A stretch of DNA of 52,433 nucleotides, from assembly GCA_029864565.1 (NCBI GenBank), contig JAOTTD010000011.1:1-52433 (forward strand), read 5' to 3'. The notes beneath the pieces were generated by a model that was not told where the DNA came from, searched no databases, and worked only from the letters and a program-made list of their open reading frames with translations. This DNA comes from Thermoplasmata archaeon. GTDB taxonomy: Archaea > Thermoplasmatota > Thermoplasmata > UBA10834. Positions 43,378 through 52,433 of this stretch are shown here, piece by piece. Position numbers and translations under genes: made by a program. Each line of letters starts with the position of its first letter. The stretch's first letter is position 1.

Positions 43378-44808
43378 ATGATGCATGAACATGACGGTGA
43401 GCTCCGTGGGACCAACGGAACCCGGAACGCATCGAACAGAACGAGCCTTGCAACGAGCATCTCGATCGGCAAGGACCTGCGCAGCGACCCAATATCGATC
43501 TTCTACTCGCTCAGGGATCAGTTCCCTGGAGAGGCATTTCTGCTGGAGTCCGTTGAGGGCACCAGGAAGACCGCACGATACTCGTTCATCGGCGTGGATC
43601 CAATCTCCTCGTTCAGAGCCACGGGCGAATCCGTCGAGATCGATGGATGGAGCAAGAGACAGGACGACCCCTACCTTGCGCTGAAGGATTACTATCAGTC
43701 CATCAAATGTGGGGCTTCGGACATTGCACCCTTCTCGGGAGGGCTTGTGGGTTATGTCGGCTACGGGATGGTCCGCTATTTCGAGAACATACGTCAACCT
43801 GCCGACGATGGTGGACCGCTACCAGACATGTACTTCGTCCTTCCTAGACACCTCGTTTGCGTAGATCACCTGAACTCACGCACGCTGCTCATTACCCATG
43901 GCAAGATGGACGAGCTCAAGCTAGCGCTCGAAAAGATCAAAGACGCCCCGCCCCTTGACATAACCGCAGGAGAAGGCAAGTCGAACACGAGCCAAGAACA
44001 GTTCCACCGCATGGTTTCGAAGACAAAAGACTGCATATTGGACGGAGAAGTGTTCCAGACGGTCATATCTCGCAGGACTGATTTCCAATTCAGAGGAGAC
44101 TCCCTGGAAATGTACAGGGCTCTGCGCCGCCTCAACCCGTCCCCGTACCTGTTCCACCTAGATTTTGGGCAGGTCAAGTTGCTGGGCTCGTCCCCTGAGA
44201 TGTTGGTGAGGCTTGAAGGGCAGCGGTTGACCACAAGGCCGCTTGCTGGCACGCGCCCCAGGGCGGCAGACCCTGAAGAGGATGAGAAGCTCAAACTCGA
44301 CATGTTGTTAGACGAGAAGGAGAGGGCGGAACACCTCATGCTGGTGGACCTTCACAGGAACGACATGGGGCGGGTGTCGCAGTACGGCACTGTGAAGGTG
44401 AACGAGCTCATGTCGGCAGAGAAGTACTCGCACGTCCAACACATAGTGAGCAACGTTGAGAGCCGGATAGCGGAAGGAAAGGACGCTTTCGACGCTCTGA
44501 AGGCCTGCTTCCCTGCAGGGACCGTCTCCGGCGCCCCGAAGATCAGGGCGATGAAACTCATCTCGGAGCTCGAGCCATCATCCCGTGGACCATACGCTGG
44601 GGCGGTGGGTTACTTCGATTTCACTGGCAATATGGATTTCAGCATCACGATAAGGTCGATCGTCGTCTCCGGCAGTAGGGCGAGCGTCCAGGCGGGCGCC
44701 GGCATTGTTGCCGACTCCGTACCCGAGAGAGAATTCCAGGAGACGGAGCACAAGATGGGCGCCATGCTCGAGGCGATATCGTCTGCTTCCAATGGAGGGA
44801 GGCCATGA
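43378..44808 (+). CDS. trpE: Anthranilate synthase component I
   Basis: Makes anthranilate from chorismate with ammonia supplied by TrpG. It has 476 residues. LLESVEG near residue 57 is the tryptophan feedback-binding motif. The chorismate-binding domain includes TRPLAGTRPRA, AEHLMLVDLHRNDMGRVS, HVQHIVSNVES, FPAGTVSGAPKIRAMKLISELE and QAGAGIVADSVPE. The first ~25 residues are a polar extension. The gene starts at two adjacent ATGs and its end overlaps trpG (ATGA). Confidence 0.95.
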   Translation: MMHEHDGELRGTNGTRNASNRTSLATSISIGKDLRSDPISIFYSLRDQFPGEAFLLESVEGTRKTARYSFIGVDPISSFRATGESVEIDGWSKRQDDPYLALKDYYQSIKCGASDIAPFSGGLVGYVGYGMVRYFENIRQPADDGGPLPDMYFVLPRHLVCVDHLNSRTLLITHGKMDELKLALEKIKDAPPLDITAGEGKSNTSQEQFHRMVSKTKDCILDGEVFQTVISRRTDFQFRGDSLEMYRALRRLNPSPYLFHLDFGQVKLLGSSPEMLVRLEGQRLTTRPLAGTRPRAADPEEDEKLKLDMLLDEKERAEHLMLVDLHRNDMGRVSQYGTVKVNELMSAEKYSHVQHIVSNVESRIAEGKDAFDALKACFPAGTVSGAPKIRAMKLISELEPSSRGPYAGAVGYFDFTGNMDFSITIRSIVVSGSRASVQAGAGIVADSVPEREFQETEHKMGAMLEAISSASNGGRP

Positions 44809-45380
44809 CCGCCATCCTGATAGTGGACAACTACGACTCGTTCGTATACAACATTGCGCAATACCTTGGCGAGTTCGGTGCCGACGTCGTGGTCGAGCGA
44901 AACGACTCGGTTCACCTCGACGATTTGATGGGAAACGCGGACGGGTACATCATCTCTCCAGGACCGGGTCACCCCAAGGACACGAACCGGTCGCTCGAGG
45001 TGATATCGGAGAACGGTTTCGGCCGGCCGGTTCTCGGAGTGTGCCTCGGCCATCAAGCCATTGCGCTATCACACGGCGGATCCATCACAAGGGCGGACCG
45101 CGTGATCCACGGTAAGGTATGTCCACTGTCACACTCTGCCGACCCTTTGTTCGAAGGCGTTCCCGAGCGATTCTCGGCCACCCGGTACCACTCACTCATA
45201 GTATCCAGGGAGGGTTTCCCGGATACCCTCGACATCCTTGCGAAATCAGATGAAGGAGAGATCATGGCGCTGAGGGCGAAGGGGAGAGACATCTTCGGCG
45301 TGCAGTTCCACCCTGAATCGGTAATGACGTCCTATGGGAGGACCATCCTCTCCAATTTCCTCGGGATGTGTGCGCGATGA
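44805..45380 (+). CDS. trpG: Anthranilate synthase component II (glutamine amidotransferase)
   Basis: A 191-residue class I glutamine amidotransferase that gives ammonia to TrpE. The oxyanion and nucleophile region is GVCLGHQAIA, and the catalytic His/Glu are in VQFHPESVMT. DNYDSFVYNIAQYLGE and SPGPGHP are also typical. It is a separate protein, not fused to TrpD, and overlaps both neighbours. Confidence 0.95.
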   Translation: MTAILIVDNYDSFVYNIAQYLGEFGADVVVERNDSVHLDDLMGNADGYIISPGPGHPKDTNRSLEVISENGFGRPVLGVCLGHQAIALSHGGSITRADRVIHGKVCPLSHSADPLFEGVPERFSATRYHSLIVSREGFPDTLDILAKSDEGEIMALRAKGRDIFGVQFHPESVMTSYGRTILSNFLGMCAR

Positions 45381-47338
45381 TCCAAGAAGGCATACGACTT
45401 GCAGTTGATGGGGAAAACCTCTCATCTGACGTCGCCAACAGAGTGATGGAAGACATGATGTCCGGCAAGGCCACCCCGAGCCAGATGGCCTCGTTTCTGA
45501 CCGCCATGCGGGTGAAGGGCGAGACGAAAGACGAACTCCTCGGATTCGTCAGATGCATGCGGTCGCGAATGGTGAGCGTACGAGCCCCAGATGGAGCTGT
45601 CGACCTTTGCGGCACTGGAGGAGATGGACTGAACACTTTCAACATAAGCACTGCGGCCTCTTTCGTCGTAGCGGCCGCAGGAGCCACGGTGGCCAAACAC
45701 GGCAACAAGGCCGTATCCAGCAGATCGGGCTCCGCGGATCTGCTGTCCGCCTTGGGGATTCCCGTAGACCTCGGACACGAGGAGGTCGAGAGATGCTTGA
45801 GAGAGACAAAGATAGGATTTATGTTCGCGCCTGAATTCCACCAATCGATGAAGAATGTAATGCCCACGAGGAGGGAGCTTGGTATACGAACATTCTTCAA
45901 CATCCTTGGCCCGATGGCGAACCCTGCTTCGGTGAGACGGCAACTCATAGGCGTGTACGACCCTGCCGTCGCCCCCGTCATGGCGGACGTGCTCCGTGAG
46001 ATTGGCACTGAACGCGCCATGGTCGTCAACGGGTGCGGAATGGACGAGATGACGAACCTGGGCCCGACTACGGTCGTGGAGCTTCGCGATGGGAAGACAG
46101 ACAGATATGATGTCATACCAGGCGAGTTCGGCCTCGACCTCGCAGAGCCAAACGAGCTCGCGGGTGGATCCGCGATGGACAACGCTCGCATCTTGCTTAG
46201 GATCCTCGAAGGCGAGGAGTCTCCAAAATCGGACATCGTGACTCTGAACTCCGCAGCTGCTCTCTACATCTCCGGAAAGGCATCGGACCTGCACGAAGGA
46301 TTCGATATCGCGCGTGAGGCCATTCGGAACGGCTCTGCCCGCTCAAAGCTGGTCGAGTTCCATGATTCATGTACAAGACTCGAATCCGAGGCGCAACTCA
46401 GATCGGACATCTCACGGCTCAGAGGCCGGCGCGTTTTGCCTGATGTTCTCAAGGCGAGGTGCGCGGACATCTCCGAAGACCTTCTTGCTCAGATATCCAC
46501 CATTGAAGGTGGCCCGGAGCACATCAGAAAGCTCGACCCCGACATCGTGACGAACCCAACGGTGCTGACCGTTCTTACCCTGAACCGCCTCAGACGGGTG
46601 CTCACCGATGCGAACGGGCATTTGCCAGTGCCCAGGCGCGCCAAGAGGAGTCTTTCGCAGGCGATTGCTGCAGCCCCCGGACTAGCTGTGATCGGCGAAT
46701 ACAAACCCCGGTCGCCCTCGACATCTAAGCTGGAGGTGCCACCGGCACCGGTAGAGATCGCACAGGCATACTCGAATTCGGCCATTGCGGGAGTCTCGGT
46801 CCTGATGGAGGAAGACTACTTCTCGGGAGGAGGGGCCCTCTTCCGTGAACTACGCTCGATGATGGATTTGCCGATGCTGTTCAAGGATTTCGTAGCGAGT
46901 GAGAAGCAGATAGAGCTCGCCGAAGATGTCGGAGCGGATGCAGTCCTCCTAGTCGCGAAGTCGCTCACGAGAAGCTGCCTTGACGAGCTCGTCCGAGCAA
47001 CCGTGCGAAAGGGGATGGAGCCTCTGGTGGAAGTGCATGACGAGATTGACCTCAAAAAGGTCGCCTCATGCACCACGTATAGCCAGATTGAGATGATTGG
47101 AGTCAATGGACGCGACCTCAGAACGCTCGAAGTGGACTTCGAGCGTGCCATAGAGTTGAGGAAGAGCGTACCGGGGAACAAGTTAGTGATAGCTGAGAGT
47201 GGGGTTAAAACCGAGCAAGACCTCCTTTCCCTGGGCGGCTTCGACGGCGTCCTCATAGGATCGCTATTCATGAAATCGCCCGACATAGGCCGCACGGTCG
47301 AGGACACCGTCACGACTGCGAGGAGAGTGGCGCGATGA
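45377..47338 (+). CDS. trpDC: Fused anthranilate phosphoribosyltransferase and indole-3-glycerol-phosphate synthase
   Basis: One reading frame of 653 residues joins two successive enzymes. TrpD (about 1-335) has DLCGTGGDGLNTFNIS, KHGNKAVSSRSGSADLL, FFNILGPMANP and VVNGCGMDE. TrpC follows a linker and N-terminal helices. Its catalytic residues are present: E and K in GEYKPRSPS (about 440), K in MLFKDFVA, E in LVEVHDEIDL, N in GVNGRDL, and E-S in IAESGVKT. The order TrpD-TrpC matches consecutive steps. The ATG at 45377 overlaps the trpG stop (ATGA), preferred over the ATG at 45368. The end overlaps trpF. Confidence 0.93.
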   Translation: MIQEGIRLAVDGENLSSDVANRVMEDMMSGKATPSQMASFLTAMRVKGETKDELLGFVRCMRSRMVSVRAPDGAVDLCGTGGDGLNTFNISTAASFVVAAAGATVAKHGNKAVSSRSGSADLLSALGIPVDLGHEEVERCLRETKIGFMFAPEFHQSMKNVMPTRRELGIRTFFNILGPMANPASVRRQLIGVYDPAVAPVMADVLREIGTERAMVVNGCGMDEMTNLGPTTVVELRDGKTDRYDVIPGEFGLDLAEPNELAGGSAMDNARILLRILEGEESPKSDIVTLNSAAALYISGKASDLHEGFDIAREAIRNGSARSKLVEFHDSCTRLESEAQLRSDISRLRGRRVLPDVLKARCADISEDLLAQISTIEGGPEHIRKLDPDIVTNPTVLTVLTLNRLRRVLTDANGHLPVPRRAKRSLSQAIAAAPGLAVIGEYKPRSPSTSKLEVPPAPVEIAQAYSNSAIAGVSVLMEEDYFSGGGALFRELRSMMDLPMLFKDFVASEKQIELAEDVGADAVLLVAKSLTRSCLDELVRATVRKGMEPLVEVHDEIDLKKVASCTTYSQIEMIGVNGRDLRTLEVDFERAIELRKSVPGNKLVIAESGVKTEQDLLSLGGFDGVLIGSLFMKSPDIGRTVEDTVTTARRVAR

Positions 47339-47922
47339 AAGTCAAGATATGCGGGATCACCCGGCTCGAGGACGCACAGATGTGCGAAGACTCAGGTGCA
47401 GACGCGCTTGGGTTCGTCCATTTCCCTGGTCGTAAGAGGAGCATTCCTCTCAACGAGATCGCATCAATCGGCTCCACCACAGGCCCGATGTTGACGAGGG
47501 TCCTCGTATGCTCCCCGCATGACGCTTCGGATGCTTTGGACATGGTGGATCGCAGCTCAACAGACGCGATCCAGGTATACTCGCTTGACCGCGAGTCCTT
47601 GAACGAGATCCGTGACAACGGGGTGAAGGTGATAAGGGCTGTCCGGCCGATGAGATCCGAGGCTCTCAGGTTCGCCGACGCTGCGGACGCACTGCTTTTC
47701 GAGGAGGGCGTGCCAGGCACGGGCACGAGCCACGATTATTCTCGCATCCCGATCAGTTGCTGTTCCAGAGCTATAATTGCCGGTGGCCTTAACGCAACGA
47801 ACCTGGACGAGGCCAAGCGACTGGGACCGTACGCCCTCGACGTCTCATCCGGCGTAGAGTCGCCGACAGGGAGGAAGGATCCTGTCCTTGTCTCCGAGTT
47901 CATCAGGAGGTGCAGGTCATGA
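47335..47922 (+). CDS. trpF: Phosphoribosylanthranilate isomerase
   Basis: The TIM-barrel enzyme between TrpD and TrpC in the pathway, 195 residues. It starts [26 protein letters not shown], with the catalytic cysteine in KICGIT. The family motifs [13 protein letters not shown] and [13 protein letters not shown] (phosphate site) are seen. It is somewhat shorter than many homologues and starts with an ATGA overlap with trpDC. Confidence 0.93.
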   Translation: MKVKICGITRLEDAQMCEDSGADALGFVHFPGRKRSIPLNEIASIGSTTGPMLTRVLVCSPHDASDALDMVDRSSTDAIQVYSLDRESLNEIRDNGVKVIRAVRPMRSEALRFADAADALLFEEGVPGTGTSHDYSRIPISCCSRAIIAGGLNATNLDEAKRLGPYALDVSSGVESPTGRKDPVLVSEFIRRCRS

Positions 47923-49097
47923 CGGCGGATGGCTACTTCGGACGATTCGGAGGTTTCTATGTCCCAGAGGTGCTCGTATTCGCGCTGAAGGAGTTGCAGG
48001 CTGGCTACAGGAGGTTCTCGCAAGACTCGGACTTCAAGGATGACCTCCACAACCTCCTGTGCACCTACGCTGGAAGGCCGACACCACTGTACTTCGCAAA
48101 GAGACTCACCGATGTCGTAGGTGGGGCGTCGATCTACCTCAAGCGCGAGGACCTCGCACACACTGGATCTCACAAGATCAACAACGCACTGGGCCAGGCG
48201 CTCCTGGCCAAGAGGATGGGGAAGTCCAGGGTCATCGCTGAGACTGGCGCGGGTCAACACGGCGTGGCAACTGCGACTGCGTGTGCCCTCCTTGGACTGG
48301 ATTGCGAGGTATACATGGGCGAGACAGATGTCGAGAGACAGAAACTCAACTGCTACAGGATGAACCTCCTGGGAGCGAAGGTAAATGTCGTTAGGTCCGG
48401 GTCGCGCACGCTTAAGGACTCTATAAACGAGGCGATGAGGGACTATGCTTCGACAAGCGACCACACTCATTACCTCATCGGAAGCGTCGTTGGCCCGCAT
48501 CCGTACCCCACGATGGTAAGGGATTTCCAGTCAGTGATCGGCGCTGAAGCCAAGGAGCAGACCCTCGCCCAAACTGGCCGGCTCCCTGACGCGCTCGTGG
48601 CGTGTGTGGGAGGAGGCAGCAACTCAATCGGCCTCTTTCACCCATTCGCGGAAGACAAGGAGGTGCAGATGTTCGGCGCGGAAGCCGCCGGGGAGGGCAT
48701 CGAAACGGGCAGGCATTCCGCAAGCGTCGTCGCAGGCAGGGAGGGCGTGCTGCACGGCTCGAGGACCCTCATACTCCAGGACGATGACGGACAGATATCG
48801 GAGACCGCATCAGTAGCGGCGGGTCTCGATTATCCGGCCGTCGGTCCAGAACACGCGTTTCTCAGCGGCATAGGCAGGGCCAAGTACTCCGCCGTCACGG
48901 ACCGTGAGGCGGTCTCCGCATTTCACCAGCTCTCGGAGGCCGAGGGAATCATACCAGCCCTCGAAAGCGCCCATGCGATGCATCTAGCAACGATTGTCGC
49001 CCGTGACCTCGGCTCGGAGAAGGCGCTCGTTGTATGCCTCTCTGGGCGCGGGGACAAGGACGTAGATCAAATAGCTAGGCTCGAGGGGATGTTATGA
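47919..49097 (+). CDS. trpB: Tryptophan synthase beta subunit
   Basis: A PLP enzyme that joins indole and serine, 392 residues. [13 protein letters not shown] is at the N-terminus, the PLP lysine in [13 protein letters not shown], then [13 protein letters not shown] and the phosphate-binding [10 protein letters not shown]. It is the TrpB1 type that pairs with TrpA. The ATG at 47919 overlaps the trpF stop (ATGA); a GTG at 47910 is less likely. Confidence 0.96.
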   Translation: MTADGYFGRFGGFYVPEVLVFALKELQAGYRRFSQDSDFKDDLHNLLCTYAGRPTPLYFAKRLTDVVGGASIYLKREDLAHTGSHKINNALGQALLAKRMGKSRVIAETGAGQHGVATATACALLGLDCEVYMGETDVERQKLNCYRMNLLGAKVNVVRSGSRTLKDSINEAMRDYASTSDHTHYLIGSVVGPHPYPTMVRDFQSVIGAEAKEQTLAQTGRLPDALVACVGGGSNSIGLFHPFAEDKEVQMFGAEAAGEGIETGRHSASVVAGREGVLHGSRTLILQDDDGQISETASVAAGLDYPAVGPEHAFLSGIGRAKYSAVTDREAVSAFHQLSEAEGIIPALESAHAMHLATIVARDLGSEKALVVCLSGRGDKDVDQIARLEGML

Positions 49098-49933
49098 GCC
49101 TTATAGGAGCGACATTCGGCGCCCTCAAGAGCTCAGGAGAGGGGGCGTACATACCATATGTGTGCTGTGGAGACAGAGGGACCGAGTTCACTGTCAAGCT
49201 GGTGAGGACTCTAGCGAAAGCGGGAGCGGACATCGTCGAGCTTGGGCTCCCGTTCTCCGATCCGTTGGCTGACGGACCGACGATACAGGCGGCTATGGTG
49301 AGGGCGTTATCATCGGGATTCACCACACAATCGTTGTTCGACACGATTTCACGCATTAGAGATGACGGCATTGGAAAGCCGATCGTCGTCATGACCTACT
49401 ACAACCCCGTCGTCAGGATGGGAGTAGATGCATTCTGCGAAAAGCTCTCTAAGGTGGGCGGAGACGCGGTTCTCACCGTCGACCTGCCAATAGAGGAGTC
49501 GCGACAGCTGGATGACGCAGCCGGAGACAATGGCCTCGACGTCATAAGACTTGTCGCTCCAACGACAAGCGACGCACGGGCCAGGGAGATTATGGGTCAG
49601 GCCACCGGGTTCGTGTATGCTGTGTCCATATCGGGCGTGACAGGAGCTAAGGACACGCTCCCCGACACCGCTGTTTCGCTTCTGGGAAGGCTATCTCGTA
49701 TCAGCTCAGTTCCAGTTGCGCTCGGCTTCGGCATATCGAATCAAGGCCAAGTGAGAGACGCCATCTCAGCCGGCGCATCAGGGGTTGTGGAAGGGTCCGC
49801 CCTCATCAACATGTATTCGCAGTCGTCACAAGATGAAGAGTCCGTGCTCGACCTGATCGAGAAACACTCTAGAGGCATCAAGAGCGCAACAAGGTTCATT
49901 TCTGATGAAGAAACCCAGAAGGAAAGGCTTTAA
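49094..49933 (+). CDS. trpA: Tryptophan synthase alpha subunit
   Basis: Releases indole from indole-3-glycerol phosphate for TrpB. It has 279 residues, with the catalytic Glu and Asp in [18 protein letters not shown], then YYNPVVRMG and the phosphate site [11 protein letters not shown]. It is the last trp gene; its end overlaps the promoter region of the following secreted-protein gene, whose TATA-like CTTTAATC lies at the trpA stop. Confidence 0.95.
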   Translation: MSLIGATFGALKSSGEGAYIPYVCCGDRGTEFTVKLVRTLAKAGADIVELGLPFSDPLADGPTIQAAMVRALSSGFTTQSLFDTISRIRDDGIGKPIVVMTYYNPVVRMGVDAFCEKLSKVGGDAVLTVDLPIEESRQLDDAAGDNGLDVIRLVAPTTSDARAREIMGQATGFVYAVSISGVTGAKDTLPDTAVSLLGRLSRISSVPVALGFGISNQGQVRDAISAGASGVVEGSALINMYSQSSQDEESVLDLIEKHSRGIKSATRFISDEETQKERL

Positions 49934-50003
49934 TCGCCTCGACCGCCATTTCAGCTCTCGGAATTTCAGGGCGCTCGTGTCCGGGAAGAGGATGGAGATG
50001 CAC

Positions 50004-51407
50004 ATGAAGAGAGTCATTGTTGTCGCGGTCAGCGCAATTCTAAGCGTGATGTTGATCAATAACGCCACTGCCTTCCCTCCCGCCACCTGGAACGAAGGCG
50101 ATGAACTGGCCATATTCGGCCATTCATTCGACGAGGAGTACTGGACCAACTCATCCATGAACGCTACTACTCCGGCCGGGAACGACATCACATTCTCAGC
50201 GTCGTACGTCAACGACAACAACGTGCAGGCGTTCCTGTTGGCGTTGAACATGGCCGAAGACGAGAATGGCAGCGGAACGGTGCCATTCCAGCTCTTTGGC
50301 ATGCACTACATGACGCCAGAAGGACAGGATGTCTTTATCAGCGCCGTGTTGGCGTTCCTGATGGTGTTCAACGACACTTACGACGGTTCGGGCCCAGGTT
50401 CGAACGGCTTGCCCGACCCCGGCCACGAGGAAGTGTCGTATGTGATACCCTTTGGAATCGGGAACGCTCTGGACGACGTATATCCTCCAGAGGTGGAGGT
50501 GCAGGAAGTGGAGAAACTCGGCGAGGGGCATTACAGATTCGGGATCCAGTACAGGAACCTCTACGCCTTCGTGACTCCGAACTTCCTCTTGAGCATGTTG
50601 TTCAACACGGGATGGATCGCCAAGTTCAGTGAGCTCACCGTCAGTTACGATATTACGATGGATAACGAGACTGGAGAGGTCACAGCGGAAACGTGGTACA
50701 CGATAGGCCAGGTGACCGAACTCTGGGGATTTGTGCTCGGATTCCCGAAGAAGCTTGACGTGGAAGACGACATATCGAACACTCTGGGCCTGAGCGTGGT
50801 CCACTTCGTCACCGTGTTCACATCGAAATACCAGGGCCCTATTGGCAACTCGACCGGCAGCACAATCGACACAGACATCAACGCCCCCGTCGAAGAGGAC
50901 ATCATCCTCGAAGTCGGGGACAGCGGAGAGAGGGCGATGAAGATCGGCACACGAGGGACCTTCGATCTCATCAACGAGAGCTCGGATGATGTGGTCAAGG
51001 AAGACCAGCCCGCGATGAATGCCATCATCGGGGCAAAGCTCGTGGATCTGCTGCTCGTTGCCTGGCAGCTGGGCTTCGCCGCTGGGGCGATGAGCATCTT
51101 CGCATATGCGCTCAGCGAGCATGTTCAAGACGCGTACGACAGCCCTCTTGACCTGTGCCAAAGGAGTCTTGTGCCCTCGAACGAGGACGGATTCAACGCG
51201 TATCCACTGTGGTACGCGGTGTCGTTCCCCCAGTGGGAAGGTTACCGCGTGGTTCACGACCCGGTCTACACCGCATACACGGCATTCGACACACCCGTTG
51301 AGGACGAACAACAGGAAGAGTTCGATCCTGCAGGCCTTGTCATATTGGTGCTCGTCATCGCGGTAGCGGTCGTGGCCATCGTCGCTGTGGCCACACGAAA
51401 GAAATGA
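50004..51407 (+). CDS. Secreted, tail-anchored protein of unknown function
   Basis: A 467-residue protein that I do not recognise. It has an N-terminal signal peptide (MKRVIVVAVSAILSVMLINN, probable cleavage after ATA). The extracytoplasmic body is rich in Asp, Asn and aromatic residues. A hydrophobic helix lies inside (LVDLLLVAWQLGFAAGAMSIF), and a C-terminal membrane span (LVILVLVIAVAVVAIVAVA) ends in TRKK. An acidic stretch (VEDEQQEEFDP) precedes the anchor. The ATG at 50004 follows GGAG by 6 nt and gives the cleanest signal peptide; the frame is open upstream into trpA. Confidence 0.72.
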   Translation: MKRVIVVAVSAILSVMLINNATAFPPATWNEGDELAIFGHSFDEEYWTNSSMNATTPAGNDITFSASYVNDNNVQAFLLALNMAEDENGSGTVPFQLFGMHYMTPEGQDVFISAVLAFLMVFNDTYDGSGPGSNGLPDPGHEEVSYVIPFGIGNALDDVYPPEVEVQEVEKLGEGHYRFGIQYRNLYAFVTPNFLLSMLFNTGWIAKFSELTVSYDITMDNETGEVTAETWYTIGQVTELWGFVLGFPKKLDVEDDISNTLGLSVVHFVTVFTSKYQGPIGNSTGSTIDTDINAPVEEDIILEVGDSGERAMKIGTRGTFDLINESSDDVVKEDQPAMNAIIGAKLVDLLLVAWQLGFAAGAMSIFAYALSEHVQDAYDSPLDLCQRSLVPSNEDGFNAYPLWYAVSFPQWEGYRVVHDPVYTAYTAFDTPVEDEQQEEFDPAGLVILVLVIAVAVVAIVAVATRKK

Positions 51408-51487
51408 CCTCGATTAGCGCAGCTACCCGCGCCGCATATCCAGCCGGTGGCGTGAGCCAGGCGATGGAATTCGACCGTAGCAACGGT

Positions 51488-52432
51488 TCACTTGAATCGT
51501 CGGCCATCTGAGATCCTCTTTCGAACAGATGGATTCAACAGGTTTCTCGTGACGACCGTCCTCGCCGTCTTGTTCGCTACGACTGTCTTGACCAATTCCC
51601 TGACGCCCGCCATGCTCTTCCATGCGTCCAGATACGCCCTGTATCCGCGGTTTACTGCAGTCTCCAAGTCGGCTCTCGTGATTCCGTTGTCGCTGTATTC
51701 GTAAATGCGGTGGTTCGTCTTCCAGTCATCAGGGCCCACAACACCATCCCTCTCGAGATCGTTCCAGATGTCCGTTCCAACGAGACAGTCCAAAATGTTG
51801 ATTTGCACTCCGTGGGCCCGCATCGCACGTATCAGGTCGATCGTCCTGTCCATATCGTCTTTCGTCTCCACTGGAGCGCCCATTATGTAGGATGTGACGA
51901 CTATCATGCCCGCCCGCTTCGCATCATCAATCGCCCTCTTGGAGTCGGCGACGCTTATCATCTTCCTGTAATAATTCAGCACATGCTTCTGGGCGCTTTC
52001 CACGCCGAAGTATATCACATTGAACCCTGCCTGCTTCATCCTCGTCATCAGGCTGTATGGGGTGTTGTCCACTCGCCCCTCGCAGTAGAACTGCATCTTG
52101 ATCTTCCGCTCGCGTATCAAATCGCATATCCTCTCCATTCTCCCCCTGTTCAGTGTAAGGTTGTCGTCCACGAAGACGCAGCATTCGTAGCCGTCGCAGT
52201 ATATTCGCTCCAACTCGTCGACCACGTTCTCTGGGCTGCGCGGGCGCCATATTCGCTTCGAGAACATGGCGCAGGAACAGTAGGAGCATCTGAAAGGGCA
52301 TCCGCGAGAGCTCGATATCGTGGTGAACTTGCCGTAGGTGAGCCGTATGTTCTCGTGAGTGTATCCATAGTCAATTTCCGGCAGTAGCGACCTATCCGGG
52401 AATGGGAGCGAATCGAGGTCTTCTACTAGAGA
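51488..52432 (-). CDS. B12-binding-type radical SAM protein, C-terminal part (5' end outside window)
   Basis: The frame is open to the window edge, so at least 314 residues of the C-terminal side are seen. Near the edge is DLDSLPFPDRSLLP, the linker typical between a cobalamin-binding domain and the radical SAM core of the BchE-like group. Next is the AdoMet cluster motif CPFRCSYC within SSRGCPFRCSYCSCAMFS. The rest of the core has VFVDDNLTLNRGRMERICDLI, VDNTPYSLMTRMKQAGF, YFGVESA and YIMGAPVETKDDM. Members carry out methylations, ring closures or rearrangements on many substrates; the reaction cannot be predicted here. Confidence 0.88.
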   Translation of the reverse strand, partial: SLVEDLDSLPFPDRSLLPEIDYGYTHENIRLTYGKFTTISSSRGCPFRCSYCSCAMFSKRIWRPRSPENVVDELERIYCDGYECCVFVDDNLTLNRGRMERICDLIRERKIKMQFYCEGRVDNTPYSLMTRMKQAGFNVIYFGVESAQKHVLNYYRKMISVADSKRAIDDAKRAGMIVVTSYIMGAPVETKDDMDRTIDLIRAMRAHGVQINILDCLVGTDIWNDLERDGVVGPDDWKTNHRIYEYSDNGITRADLETAVNRGYRAYLDAWKSMAGVRELVKTVVANKTARTVVTRNLLNPSVRKRISDGRRFK

Positions 52433-52433
52433 A

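Noticed and set aside
43281-43400. A trp leader peptide by analogy with the leu leader
   Set aside because: The TATA box is 26-27 nt before the trpE ATG, so no leader is transcribed, and no short ORF with Trp codons is present.
45262-46294. Two long antisense frames (324 and 290 codons) over trpD
   Set aside because: The sense strand encodes a clear TrpD with all motifs; the antisense products resemble no protein and are Ser/Arg-rich.
1-52433. CRISPR arrays, insertion sequences, integrases, rRNA
   Set aside because: No regularly spaced repeats, transposase or integrase motifs, or rRNA-like sequence were seen on reading both strands.

Overview
This window is a stretch of an archaeal chromosome of moderately high G+C content. 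The information-processing genes are archaeal: ribosomal protein L10e, the Rpp21 subunit of RNase P, a ThrRS with the archaeal N-terminal domain, Dph2, and TrmB-type and other winged-helix regulators. It also carries isoprenoid-lipid genes and a complete preQ0 set (queD, queC, queE). Promoters look archaeal, with A/T-rich TATA boxes about 26 nt before the predicted start of transcription; for many genes that point coincides with the start codon, which predicts leaderless mRNAs. The mix of a methanogenesis-marker gene (mtxX), tail-anchored surface proteins and a tetraether-synthase-like radical SAM enzyme suggests a Thermoplasmata-related euryarchaeon. That placement is an inference from gene content, not a phylogeny.

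Layout. 1-1491 is the end of a tail-anchored surface protein. 1657-8570 is amino-acid biosynthesis: pheA on the minus strand, then leuA-leuC-leuD-leuB and a saccharopine-dehydrogenase-like gene. Upstream of leuA lie a perfect hairpin and a 20-codon, ribosome-binding-site-preceded ORF with 8 leucine codons, a candidate leucine leader peptide. 8808-17675 holds an unknown double-winged-helix protein, an ATP-cone protein, a membrane-anchored family-5 solute-binding protein, an aminotransferase, a flippase, imidazolonepropionase and a half-size EamA protein. 17859-25136 is an envelope and lipid region: GT4, DedA-like protein and GT2-GtrA on the plus strand, then (minus strand, in transcription order) a tetraether-synthase-like radical SAM enzyme, ferredoxin, geranylgeranyl reductase and a GT39 membrane glycosyltransferase. 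A TrmB regulator is divergent from this cluster and shares its promoter. 25932-33119 has two CPA2-type cation/proton antiporters flanking a 1480-residue secreted or surface protein with a pilin-like N-terminus and a lamin-tail domain.

33141-42626 is mostly translation and RNA modification: an unknown small protein, serS, yhbY-like, rnp4, rpl10e, dph2, mtxX, queDCE, thrS, an ACT-domain protein and a small winged-helix regulator. 42922-49933 has a ferredoxin and a complete, tightly overlapping tryptophan operon trpE-G-(DC fusion)-F-B-A. The window closes with another tail-anchored secreted protein and the C-terminal part of a B12-binding-type radical SAM enzyme that runs off the end.

The most interesting items are the leucine-rich leader and hairpin before leuA, the tetraether synthase-ferredoxin-geranylgeranyl reductase operon with a divergent TrmB gene and an operator-like inverted repeat, and the giant surface protein between two antiporters. 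Also notable are a nine-G tract that sets the reading frame at the DedA/GT2 junction, and the TrpD-TrpC fusion. I saw no tRNA, rRNA, CRISPR array, insertion sequence or prophage.
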